From: Collinsella sp.
GTDB taxonomy: Bacteria; Actinomycetota; Coriobacteriia; Coriobacteriales; Coriobacteriaceae
Reading direction: 5' to 3'
Assembly (NCBI GenBank): GCA_031295385.1
Contig: JAUMOL010000008.1
Coordinates: forward strand, 1 to 45,478
Length of the DNA: 45,478 nucleotides
Under the pieces are notes generated by a model. It was not told the DNA's origin. It saw nothing but the letters and a program-made list of their open reading frames with translations, and ran no database searches. Shown here one piece after another: positions 7,883 to 15,799 of this stretch. How positions within the stretch are numbered: the first letter of the stretch is position 1; the number at the start of each line of letters is the position of its first letter. Made by a program: the position numbers and the translations under genes.

Positions 7883-9169
7883 CTATTTAAAGAATCCATC
7901 GTAATCATACATCTTGATCTGGCCTTCGAGCTTATCGACCGTGTCGAGCACGACGCCGACCATGATGAGGATGGACGTGCCGCCAAATGCCTGGATTAGC
8001 TGGTTACCCGTAAAGGAGAAGATGATCGAAGGCACGATGGCGATGAGCGCCAAAAAGACAGCGCTGGGAAGCGTAATCTTGTTGAGCGCGTTCTTGATGT
8101 AGGCCGCGGTAGCCCTACCCGGACGCACGCCCGGAATAAAGCCGCCCTGCTTCTTAAGGTTGTCGGCCGTGTCATCGGGGTTGAACACCATGGACGTGTA
8201 GAAGTACGCGAAAAACACGATGAGGACAACGTTAAGCACCCAGTTGAGCCAGCCGCGCGAAAGCGCAGAGGCAACTGCCTGGATCCAGCCGATGCCGGGG
8301 AAGAACACGGCAATCTGAGCCGGGAAGTACAGCAGCGCCGAAGCGAAGATGATCGGCACGACACCCGCCGTGTTGACCTTGATAGGCAGGTAGGTGGTCT
8401 GACCACCCATCATGCGACGGCCCACGACGCGCTTAGCGTAGGAGACCGGGATGCGGCGCTGGCCGCGCTCAAGGAAAACGATCAGCGGGATAACCAGCAG
8501 GATGATGGCGCAGATGATCACCATGGTGATGATGCCACCGGCATTGCCCTTGGTGCTGGAGAAGATAGCCTGCGGAAGACCGGCCATGATGTTCGCAAAG
8601 ATGATCAGCGACATGCCATTGCCGATACCGCGCTGGGTGATGAGCTCACCAATCCACATGATCAGCATGGCGCCCGCAGTGAGCGTGCCGACGATCATGA
8701 GGTCGAAGATGATCTCGGGAGCGCCGGCGCCATGAAAGCTAATGCCGAAGCTCTTAAAGAGGAAGAGGTAACCCACGGAGTTGAGGATTGCCAGAGCCAG
8801 GGTGAGGTAACGCGAATACTGCGTAATCTTGGTCTGACCGACCTCGCCCTCGCGGGCAAGCTCATGCAGGGAAGGCACAACGGCCTGGAGCATCTGGAGG
8901 ATGATCGAGCTGGTGATGTAAGGCATGATGCCCAGAGAAAACACCGAAACATAGCTCAACGCGCCGCCAGAGAAAAGATTCAGGAGGGCCATAGCACCTG
9001 CGGCGACCGAATTGTTATCGGTCGAGAAAAGGCCCAGCATCCCCTGGAAGGGAATGCCGGGCACAGGGACGTGCGCACCAATGCGGTACACGACGAGCAT
9101 AGCTATGGTAAAAAGAATCTTTTCGCGCAATTCTTTGATGCGGAAAGCATTCTTAAGACCATTTAGCAC
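7883..9169 (-). CDS. secY: Protein translocase subunit SecY
   Basis: This 428-aa membrane protein has about ten hydrophobic segments. SecY signatures are MLNGLKNAFRIKELREKILFT at the start, GIGNGMSLIIFANIMAG mid-protein, and a C-terminal KKQGGFIPGVRPG loop that contacts SecA and ribosome. It forms the SecYEG channel. Its start overlaps the rplO stop by seven bases, a common coupling in the spc operon. Confidence 0.98.
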   Translation of the reverse strand: MLNGLKNAFRIKELREKILFTIAMLVVYRIGAHVPVPGIPFQGMLGLFSTDNNSVAAGAMALLNLFSGGALSYVSVFSLGIMPYITSSIILQMLQAVVPSLHELAREGEVGQTKITQYSRYLTLALAILNSVGYLFLFKSFGISFHGAGAPEIIFDLMIVGTLTAGAMLIMWIGELITQRGIGNGMSLIIFANIMAGLPQAIFSSTKGNAGGIITMVIICAIILLVIPLIVFLERGQRRIPVSYAKRVVGRRMMGGQTTYLPIKVNTAGVVPIIFASALLYFPAQIAVFFPGIGWIQAVASALSRGWLNWVLNVVLIVFFAYFYTSMVFNPDDTADNLKKQGGFIPGVRPGRATAAYIKNALNKITLPSAVFLALIAIVPSIIFSFTGNQLIQAFGGTSILIMVGVVLDTVDKLEGQIKMYDYDGFFK

Positions 9170-9612
9170 GGCAGCTCGACCTTTCCGCCGGCGGCCTCGA
9201 TCTTGGCCTGCGCAGAAGCGCTGACCTTGTCGACCTTGACCGTGAACTTCTTGGTGAGCTCACCATTGCCGAGCACCTTGACGGGCTCGAACTCGCTCTT
9301 GGTGATGCGAGCAGCCTTAAGAGCGGCGCCGTCGATCACAGCGCCATCCTCGAACTTACGCTCGAGACGCTCAACGTTGACAGCGGTGTACTCGATACGA
9401 CGGGGGTTGCGGAAGCCCGGAAGCTTGGGCAGGCGCATAGCCAGCGGAGTCTGGCCACCCTCGAAGCCGGCACCCTTGGTGCCGCCAGAGCGAGAGCCCT
9501 GGCCCTTCTGGCCGCGGCCAGAAGTGGTGCCGTGACCCGAAGAATTGCCACGGCCGACGCGCTTGCGGTTCTTGGTGGAACCGGGCGCGGGAGTAAGATC
9601 GTGAAGCTGCAT
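9163..9612 (-). CDS. rplO: 50S ribosomal protein L15
   Basis: The 149-aa protein begins MQLHDLTPAPGSTKNRKRVGRG and has the Gly/Arg-rich N-terminal extension typical of L15, then PKLPGFRNPRR and a C-terminal globular domain ending KVELPC. L15 is a late-assembly 50S protein. It overlaps secY and lies 3 nt from rpmD. Confidence 0.97.
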   Translation of the reverse strand: MQLHDLTPAPGSTKNRKRVGRGNSSGHGTTSGRGQKGQGSRSGGTKGAGFEGGQTPLAMRLPKLPGFRNPRRIEYTAVNVERLERKFEDGAVIDGAALKAARITKSEFEPVKVLGNGELTKKFTVKVDKVSASAQAKIEAAGGKVELPC

Positions 9613-9615
9613 TTG

Positions 9616-9798
9616 CTACTCCTCTACAATCTCGACAAGGTGCTTGACCTTGAAGATCATGCCGCGGACGGACTCGTTGTCAGCAATCTCGCGAACCTCG
9701 CGGATCCTGTGGAGACCGAGGGCACGGACAGTACGGACCTGGTCCTGCTTGCAACCGTTGGTGCTGCGGACCTGCTTGATCTTGATGGTGTCAGCCAT
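9616..9798 (-). CDS. rpmD: 50S ribosomal protein L30
   Basis: This 60-aa protein matches L30 (start MADTIKIKQVRS, then ALGLHRIREVREIADNESVRGMI). It is a small ferredoxin-like-fold protein of the 50S subunit. It lies between rpsE and rplO with 2-3 nt gaps on each side. Confidence 0.96.
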   Translation of the reverse strand: MADTIKIKQVRSTNGCKQDQVRTVRALGLHRIREVREIADNESVRGMIFKVKHLVEIVEE

Positions 9799-9800
9799 GC

Positions 9801-10325
<525 letters not shown>

Positions 10326-10339
10326 GTGCTACATACCTC

Positions 10340-10708
10340 CTAGAACTCGAGACCGGCGGCACGAGCACCGTCGGCGAGGGCCTTTACGCGGCCATGGTAG
10401 ATACGGCCACCGCGATCGAAGGCGACCTTGGTGATGCCGGCCTCGATGGCACGCTTGCCAACGAGCTGACCGACCTTCTCCGCAGCCTCCTTGTTCGAGG
10501 TGTGAGTGCCCTTGAACTCGGCCTCGAGGGTCGAGGCAGAGACGAGCGTCAGGCTGGAACCCTTGCTGTCGTCGATAATCTGGGCATAGATGTTGGCGTT
10601 AGTACGGGTCACGCGAAGACGCGGACGCTCGGCGGTACCCGAGACCTTGCCGCGAACACGACGCTGACGACGCTTGAGGCCTTCCAGCTTCGCCTTATGC
10701 TTGTTCAT
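10340..10708 (-). CDS. rplR: 50S ribosomal protein L18
   Basis: The 122-aa protein shows L18 features: a basic N-terminus (KHKAKLEGLKRRQRRVRGKV), RLRVTRTNANIYAQIIDD, and FDRGGRIYHGRVKALADGARAAGLEF at the end. L18 binds 5S rRNA with L5. A hairpin lies in the 75-nt gap between it and rplF. Confidence 0.97.
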   Translation of the reverse strand: MNKHKAKLEGLKRRQRRVRGKVSGTAERPRLRVTRTNANIYAQIIDDSKGSSLTLVSASTLEAEFKGTHTSNKEAAEKVGQLVGKRAIEAGITKVAFDRGGRIYHGRVKALADGARAAGLEF

Positions 10709-10736
10709 ACGTAAACTCCTAAAAAGGTTGATCTTG

Positions 10737-10758
10737 CCAGCACCTGACGGGGTGCTGG
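10737..10758 (-). other. Intra-operon hairpin between rplF and rplR
   Basis: CCAGCACC (10737-10744) pairs with GGTGCTGG (10751-10758) around a 6-base loop. No T-tract follows directly on the minus strand, so it is probably an RNA-processing, stability or partial-pausing element rather than a terminator. Confidence 0.5.
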
Positions 10759-10783
10759 TCTTATGCGAGTGAGCCGGTTACGA

Positions 10784-11320
10784 CTACTTGGCGGCCTTAC
10801 CCAGCTTGCGGCGGATGTGCTCGCCAACGTAGTGGATACCCTTGCCCTTGTAAGGCTCGGGAGGACGATGGCCGCGGATCTCGGCGGCGATCTGACCGAC
10901 CTGCTGCTTGTTGATACCCTTGACGTTCACGTGGGTGTTGTCGGGAACCTCGAAGGTGATGCCCTCGGGAGCCTCGACGATCACGGGGTGCGAGAAGCCC
11001 AGGGAGAACTCGAGGTTCTTGCCCTTCTGCTGCACGCGGTAACCGACGCCGGCAAGCTCGAGCTTCTTCTCGAAGCCCTCGGAAACGCCGACAACCATGT
11101 TGTGGATAAGGGCGCGGGTGAGGCCGTGACGGGCACGGGTCTCACGCTCGTCGTCGGGACGGGAAACGGTGAGGACGTTGTCCTCGACGTTGATAGCGAG
11201 CTTCTCAAAGACATCGAGCTCGAGCTGGCCCTTGGGGCCCTTGACGACAACGTTGTTGCCGTTGACTGCCACTTCGACTCCGGCGGGAATCTGGACAGGC
11301 TTATTACCGATACGAGACAC
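10784..11320 (-). CDS. rplF: 50S ribosomal protein L6
   Basis: This 178-aa protein begins MSRIGNKPVQIPAGVEV and has the two L6 repeats, ending with the signature PEPYKGKGIHYVGEHIRRKLGK. L6 sits near the GTPase centre. It follows rpsH by 33 nt. Confidence 0.98.
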   Translation of the reverse strand: MSRIGNKPVQIPAGVEVAVNGNNVVVKGPKGQLELDVFEKLAINVEDNVLTVSRPDDERETRARHGLTRALIHNMVVGVSEGFEKKLELAGVGYRVQQKGKNLEFSLGFSHPVIVEAPEGITFEVPDNTHVNVKGINKQQVGQIAAEIRGHRPPEPYKGKGIHYVGEHIRRKLGKAAK

Positions 11321-11353
11321 GGTGATCTCCTTTCCTTCTACCTACCGAGCGAA

Positions 11354-11752
11354 TTACCAGACGTAAGCGATGATCTCGCCGCCGACGTTGTGCTTGCGAG
11401 CATCGCGGTCGGTCATGACGCCATGGCTGGTGGAAATAATGGCGGTACCAAGGCCACCACGGACGCGGGGCATATCGGCAACGCCGGTGTACTTACGCAG
11501 GCCCGGCTTGGAAATGCGGCGGATGCCGTTGATGACCTTAGCCTTCTTGGGACCATACTTAAGCGTGATGTGCAGGGTCTTCTGGGGAACGGTGTCCTCG
11601 ACATCGTAGCCCTCGATGTAGCCCTCCTCGTGCAGAACACGAGCGATCTCGACGAGCTTCTTGCTGCTCGGCATGGAGACCGTGGCCTTGTTCACAGAGT
11701 TAGCGTTACGGATGCGCGTAAGCATATCTGCGATCGGGTCTGTAAGGTTCAT
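11354..11752 (-). CDS. rpsH: 30S ribosomal protein S8
   Basis: The 132-aa protein matches S8: DPIADMLTRIRNAN at the start and the C-terminal motif GLGTAIISTSHGVMTDRDARKHNVGGEIIAYVW. S8 binds the central domain of 16S rRNA and in many bacteria represses its own operon by binding the rplE region of the mRNA. Confidence 0.98.
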   Translation of the reverse strand: MNLTDPIADMLTRIRNANSVNKATVSMPSSKKLVEIARVLHEEGYIEGYDVEDTVPQKTLHITLKYGPKKAKVINGIRRISKPGLRKYTGVADMPRVRGGLGTAIISTSHGVMTDRDARKHNVGGEIIAYVW

Positions 11753-11871
11753 ACAGATTCTCCTTCGTTCTTGATGAACACGTGCTCTTGGTTCTTCGCC
11801 GCCCTTAACGGCAAAGCCTAACTAGCGCGTTTTCCCTGTTCCAAACGGATGCTTGAAACGCTGGTAGTGAC

Positions 11872-12057
11872 TTACCAGCTGGCCTTCTTAACGCCGGGAA
11901 GCTCGCCCTTGAGTGCAAGCTCACGGAAGCAGACACGGCACAGGCCGAACTTGCGGTACACAGAGTGCGGACGGCCGCAGCGCTGGCAGCGCGTGTACTC
12001 ACGAGTAGAGAACTTCTGCTTGCGATTGCACTTGACGATCATCGATGTCTTAGCCAC
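11872..12057 (-). CDS. rpsN: 30S ribosomal protein S14 type Z
   Basis: This 61-aa protein is the short zinc-binding S14: CQRCG and CRVCF supply the four Cys ligands. It ends GELPGVKKASW. It lies between rplE and rpsH. Long gaps on both sides (about 80 and 120 nt) are larger than elsewhere in the operon, and a 13-bp hairpin occupies the one toward rplE. Confidence 0.97.
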   Translation of the reverse strand: MAKTSMIVKCNRKQKFSTREYTRCQRCGRPHSVYRKFGLCRVCFRELALKGELPGVKKASW

Positions 12058-12091
12058 TTATATCCTCCTCACATAGAGTATTGTTCGCCCC

Positions 12092-12121
12092 AAGCGCCGT
12101 CCCCTTTTGGAAACGGCGCTT
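12092..12121 (-). other. 13-bp hairpin between rplE and rpsN
   Basis: The minus strand reads AAGCGCCGTTTCC, AAAA, GGGGACGGCGCTT. All 13 positions pair, counting two G-T pairs. It lies 15 nt after rplE and is followed by GGGG, not by T, so it is not a classical terminator. It may be a processing site or an r-protein binding element. Confidence 0.55.
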
Positions 12122-12136
12122 TTAGGGCAGGTGAAC

Positions 12137-12694
12137 CTATTTCTTGAACGGGAAACCGAAGGCGTCCAGAAGGGCCTTGGCCTCCTCATCGGTATTGGCG
12201 GTGGTCACGAAGGTGATATCCATACCACGCTGGTGATCGATGGAGTCGAAGTCGATCTCGGGGAAGATGAGCTGCTCGGTGACGCCCATGGAGAAGTTAC
12301 CACGGCCGTCGAAGCTCTTGGCGGAGATGCCGCGGAAGTCGCGGATACGGGGGATCGCGACGGAGGTCAGACGATCGAAGAACTCCCACATACGGTCGCC
12401 ACGCAGGGTAACCTTGCAGCCGATCGGCATACCGGCGCGCAGGCGGAAGGTAGCGATGGACTTGCGGGCACGGGTGATCATCGGCTGCTGGCCGGTGATG
12501 GCGCGCAGGTCGCGCACGGCACCGTCGATGGCCTTGGAATCGGTAGCGGCCTCGCCGACACCCATGTTCACGACGATCTTCTCAAACTTGGGGATCATCA
12601 TGACGTTCTCGTACTGGAACTTTTCCTGAAGCTGCTGCTTGACCTCGTTGTTGTACTTGGTCTTCAGACGCGGCACATACTTCTCTTCTGCCAT
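12137..12694 (-). CDS. rplE: 50S ribosomal protein L5
   Basis: The 185-aa product has L5 signatures: NVMMIPKFEKIVVNMGVGEA, ITGQQPMITRARKSIATFRLR, GNFSMGVTEQLIFPEIDFD and GMDITFVTTANTDEEAKALL. L5 binds 5S rRNA and contacts P-site tRNA. A clear AAGGAG precedes the ATG at 12694. Unusually, rplX, rplN and rpsQ do not lie upstream. Instead there is a 310-bp gap with a promoter-like site and then xdhC, so rplE is here the first gene of its transcript. Confidence 0.97.
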   Translation of the reverse strand: MAEEKYVPRLKTKYNNEVKQQLQEKFQYENVMMIPKFEKIVVNMGVGEAATDSKAIDGAVRDLRAITGQQPMITRARKSIATFRLRAGMPIGCKVTLRGDRMWEFFDRLTSVAIPRIRDFRGISAKSFDGRGNFSMGVTEQLIFPEIDFDSIDHQRGMDITFVTTANTDEEAKALLDAFGFPFKK

Positions 12695-12831
12695 TGTTCA
12701 CTCCTTCTTGGGGTTTTAAGCACGGGGCGTGGCCACGGTGGGTTGTCCTCGTGCCTCCTGGCTGCATCCGCCCCGCTCATGGCATTTCGCGGTTTGGACT
12801 CGACGCAGCAGGAGCCGACAAAACAATCGGT

Positions 12832-12860
12832 ACTATACGCGCATCGGGAGCGTATTTCCA
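12832..12860 (-). promoter_or_regulatory. Candidate promoter for the rplE-rplQ operon
   Basis: In the gene-less stretch 12,695-13,005 the minus strand has TATAGT at 12832-12837 (five of six matches to a -10) and TGGAAA at 12855-12860 (four of six to a -35), 17 nt apart. Transcription from it would give a leader of about 130 nt before rplE. The rest of the gap holds the palindromic repeat at 12922-12988 and no convincing gene. Confidence 0.4.
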
Positions 12861-12921
12861 GAAAAACCTCGTCTGCCTGCACAACTCCACAACTCCCCCG
12901 CACAAATGGATCCCAAAAAGC

Positions 12922-12988
12922 AGTTGCGGTGAAATAGGGACTGTTTGGCGGCCTAACAGGCTTAAACAGTCCGTATTTCACCGCAACT
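12922..12988. repeat. Palindromic intergenic repeat, copy A
   Basis: Two 25-bp arms (12922-12946 and 12964-12988) are inverted copies with one mismatch. They begin AGTTGCGGTGAAATA and end TATTTCACCGCAACT. The loop contains a second small hairpin (GCCT...AGGC). A near-identical element lies at 15706-15774. The size and intergenic placement resemble REP/PU-type or MITE-like repeats. It begins 17 nt after the xdhC stop. Confidence 0.85.
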
Positions 12989-13005
12989 TATTGGTGGGGA
13001 TGCGA

Positions 13006-14049
13006 TTAGCGCTTGCGGGGGACGAGTTTGGTGCGGCGCAGGTGGATCATCTCGGCGGCGATGGAGATGGCGATCTCCTCGGGGTCCTCGGCCTCGATGG
13101 CAACGCCGATCGGAAGGTGCAGCACGTCGATCTGGTCCTGCGTAAAGCCTTCCTGCTCCAGGCGGGCACGCACAAAGGCCGTCTTGCGGCGCGAACCCAG
13201 ACAGCCCAGGTAGGCAGGCTTGGCGCGCATGGCCTGAATCACCACGTCGATATCGGACTTGTGACCCGCCGTGGCGACGACCACCAGGTCGCGCGGGCCG
13301 ATGGGGCACTGCTTGCTCAGGCTCTTGTAATCGACCAGGCGACGATCGTAGACACCGGGCACCCATTCGGGCGTCAACGTGCCGGGGCGGTCATCGCAGG
13401 CCACGACGGCAAAGCCCGCCGCCGTGAGCACGCGCGCCGTCGCGGCGCCCACGTGCCCGCAGCCAAAGATGTAGGTCAGGCCCTCGGGGCAGAGCGTCTC
13501 GATGTGCGCCGCGGGAATCTCGGAGGCGGCGTTAGTGTAGGTGACGTTACTCCCCTCCTCCACCAGTGAAAGCCCGGGGCAGCCCGCAATGGTATGGCGC
13601 GATGCCTCGCCATGGTACTCGGCCACATCGCCCTCGAGCGCGCTCGCGATAAACGGCTCAAAGTCGATGACGAAGTCGCCGATGCGCCGATAGACCAAGA
13701 CGTCGGCAATTTCCTGGAACAACGGTGCCTGGGTCGCATCCAGATGCAGATAGCACAGGCAAATGGCTCCGCCGCAGATCATGCCGGTATCGGAGTTCTC
13801 GCCGCCCATGGTGTAGCGGACCAGACGCGACTGTCCCGCGCTCAGGAGTTCGCGCGCCTCATCCAGCGCAAAGAGCTCAATCTTGCCGCCGCCGATAGTG
13901 CCCGCCTGGCTGCCATCGGCAAAGACGGCCATCCATGCGCCCACACCGCGCGGTGACGACCCCGCCGTGCCGGCCACGACCGCCAGCTCGCACGTCTCGC
14001 CAGCACGCAGGGCGGCAAGCGCCGCATTCACAACATCGAGCTTTTCCAT
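13006..14049 (-). CDS. xdhC: XdhC/CoxI-family molybdenum hydroxylase maturation factor
   Basis: The 347-aa protein has the XdhC N-terminal region (GSSPRG at 30-35, GTIGGGKIE at 50-58, GMICGG at 89-94) and a C-terminal Rossmann domain with GCGHVG at 196-201. Family members bind molybdopterin cofactor, help its sulfuration and insert it into xanthine dehydrogenase-type enzymes. It lies 9 nt after yqeB and is clearly co-transcribed. The likely client is the XdhD-like enzyme at 34.9-37.7 kb. The exact XdhC subtype is not certain. Confidence 0.88.
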   Translation of the reverse strand: MEKLDVVNAALAALRAGETCELAVVAGTAGSSPRGVGAWMAVFADGSQAGTIGGGKIELFALDEARELLSAGQSRLVRYTMGGENSDTGMICGGAICLCYLHLDATQAPLFQEIADVLVYRRIGDFVIDFEPFIASALEGDVAEYHGEASRHTIAGCPGLSLVEEGSNVTYTNAASEIPAAHIETLCPEGLTYIFGCGHVGAATARVLTAAGFAVVACDDRPGTLTPEWVPGVYDRRLVDYKSLSKQCPIGPRDLVVVATAGHKSDIDVVIQAMRAKPAYLGCLGSRRKTAFVRARLEQEGFTQDQIDVLHLPIGVAIEAEDPEEIAISIAAEMIHLRRTKLVPRKR

Positions 14050-14058
14050 TGCCGCCTT

Positions 14059-14853
14059 CTATCCTCTAAAGATATCGGTGAGCATAGCGAGTGCCTCGAG
14101 CACGCCGCCGCCGACCGACGTCGCCTTGTCCGAAATGTAGTTGATATAGCTGGCATCGCCGCGCGGATCGACATCGGCGCATTTAAAGCCCTCGGTCACC
14201 TGCACGCCGTTCGCCAAAAGCCCGCGCAGACAGCCATCGATCTGCGTGCGCATGGGCGTATCGCCCGCGTAGCCAATCACGTCTCCGGCGCGCACGATGT
14301 CGCCGATTGCGCGGTCGGACCGAAACACGCCGGCGGCGGGGCTGTGGATAACGCGCTCCTTGCCATAGCCGGCGATCACGCCCGGCACGCCCGTGTTGGG
14401 CTGGGGCGAGCCCTGGGTAATGACGCGGCCCAAAAAATGCCCGCGCATAGTCTCGACCACGGCATCGCAATCAACCGGCGCGGTAAAGCCCGGCCCCACG
14501 GCGATGACGGCAGGCGCCATGTCGCGCGTGGTGCCCAGGTTGCGCTTGGCTAAAATCGCGTCGACCACAGCCGCGGGCTTCAGTTCGTCGAGCATCTGCG
14601 CCTGGGGGTCCACCACGACGGCGACGTCTCCAGCCCCGGTAATCTCAAGCGCCTCGGCCGACGTCTGCGCCAGGCGAGCGCGAATGCCCTCAACCTCGAC
14701 CTCGCCCAGGCGAATGGCCTCGCAAAAACTGATTGTGCGGCGGATGCACGTGGGAACCGCGATATCGGCCATAACGACCGACACGCCGGCGCGTACCAAG
14801 CGAGCGGCGACGCCCGTGGCGATATCGCCGGCGCCGCGAACATAAACGAGCAT
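14059..14853 (-). CDS. yqeB: Selenium-dependent molybdenum hydroxylase maturation protein (YqeB/EF2563 type)
   Basis: This 264-aa protein starts MLVYVRGAGDIATGVAARLVRAG, the dinucleotide-binding signature of the EF2563/YqeB family. That family is found with Se-dependent molybdenum hydroxylases in anaerobes and is predicted to act in cofactor selenation or insertion; the reaction is not established. The ATG at 14853 follows GGGAGG. It is divergent from yqeC and upstream of xdhC, so the three maturation genes form one locus. Confidence 0.88.
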   Translation of the reverse strand: MLVYVRGAGDIATGVAARLVRAGVSVVMADIAVPTCIRRTISFCEAIRLGEVEVEGIRARLAQTSAEALEITGAGDVAVVVDPQAQMLDELKPAAVVDAILAKRNLGTTRDMAPAVIAVGPGFTAPVDCDAVVETMRGHFLGRVITQGSPQPNTGVPGVIAGYGKERVIHSPAAGVFRSDRAIGDIVRAGDVIGYAGDTPMRTQIDGCLRGLLANGVQVTEGFKCADVDPRGDASYINYISDKATSVGGGVLEALAMLTDIFRG

Positions 14854-14955
14854 TCCCGGGACACCTCCCTGTGCTACGGTTTGAGCAGAGCAAAAGCGGT
14901 TCGACCGCTACTCTGATGATTATTTATTATCACAGTATTATACGGCGGTGAACAG

Positions 14956-15690
14956 ATGGAAACGGTTAGCGGCAATCTTGCCTCGGCGCTCAGGATCGAG
15001 CCGGGCATTACCGCGATTATCGGCAGCGGCGGCAAGTCGACCTTGCTAAAGACGCTCGGCCTTGAGCTTATGCGCGCTGGCGACCGCGTGCTCCTCTGCA
15101 CCACCACGCATATGTTCCCCGTCGCCGGCGTGCCATGGGACGGGTCGGGCCGTCGTCTGGACGCCGCGCCTTGGAAGCCGGGGGCCCTGCATGTTCCCGG
15201 CTGCACCTGCGAGGCATGCGCTGGCATGAGCCGCGGAAGTATCTGCCAGGCGGGTATTTTGGACCCGGAGACGGGCAAGCTCTCCTCCCCTGCCGAGCCG
15301 CTCGACCAGCTGGCGCAGCGCTTTGACTATGTCCTGGCCGAGGCGGACGGCAGCAAGCGGCTCCCGCTCAAGGCCCACGCCGCCTGGGAGCCGGTGATTC
15401 CCTCTGGCACGGCCAACATCGTCTGGATCGTCGGCGCCTCAGGGCTCGGCAAGCCCATCCACGAAGCCGTCCACCGCCCCGAGCTCTTTTGCGAGCGTTG
15501 CGGCTGCGAGCTCACCGACATCGCCACGCCCGAGCGCGTCGCCCAGGTGCTCAATGCCGAGATGCAGGCGCTGAAGCTCGGCACCGCACGCGTCATGCTC
15601 AACCAAGTCGACACGCTCAACGACCCCACGATGGCTGACCGCTTCGAGGCGGCCCTCGACCACCCCCTCGTCGCCACCAGCCTCAAGTAG
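14956..15690 (+). CDS. yqeC: Selenium-dependent hydroxylase accessory protein YqeC
   Basis: The 244-aa protein has a P-loop-like GSGGKST at 23-29, then CTTTHMF near residue 52 and the family motif EADGSKRLPLKAHA near residue 132. YqeC accompanies YqeB, MocA and Se-dependent molybdenum hydroxylases; its biochemical role is not settled. It is one of few + strand genes here, transcribed divergently from yqeB across a 102-bp gap that contains a TATTAT -10-like element (14936-14941). It converges with hydA, with palindrome B between them. Confidence 0.85.
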   Translation: METVSGNLASALRIEPGITAIIGSGGKSTLLKTLGLELMRAGDRVLLCTTTHMFPVAGVPWDGSGRRLDAAPWKPGALHVPGCTCEACAGMSRGSICQAGILDPETGKLSSPAEPLDQLAQRFDYVLAEADGSKRLPLKAHAAWEPVIPSGTANIVWIVGASGLGKPIHEAVHRPELFCERCGCELTDIATPERVAQVLNAEMQALKLGTARVMLNQVDTLNDPTMADRFEAALDHPLVATSLK

Positions 15691-15705
15691 CCGGCCCCAT
15701 CTCGT

Positions 15706-15774
15706 CAGTTGCGGTGAAATACGGACTGTTTGGCCGTATGACGGCCGCAAACAGTCCGTATTTCACCGCAACTG
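15706..15774. repeat. Palindromic intergenic repeat, copy B
   Basis: Perfect 26-bp inverted arms (15706-15731 and 15749-15774) have the same arm sequence as copy A (12922-12988). The inner loop carries a different small hairpin (GGCCG...CGGCC). It sits between the convergent yqeC and hydA genes, 25 nt after the hydA stop. The two copies bracket the xdhC-yqeB-yqeC block. Confidence 0.88.
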
Positions 15775-15799
15775 CGGAGGGGACACGGCATCTTTGCTG

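Noticed and set aside
12664..12981. Relic of rplX upstream of rplE
   Set aside because: The minus-strand frame there shows no L24 motif and runs out of frame into rplE; it contains the palindromic repeat instead.
12922..12988. Rho-independent terminator for xdhC
   Set aside because: The stem is very long and near-perfect, recurs at 15706, and has no T-tract on either side, so a repeat element is the better call.
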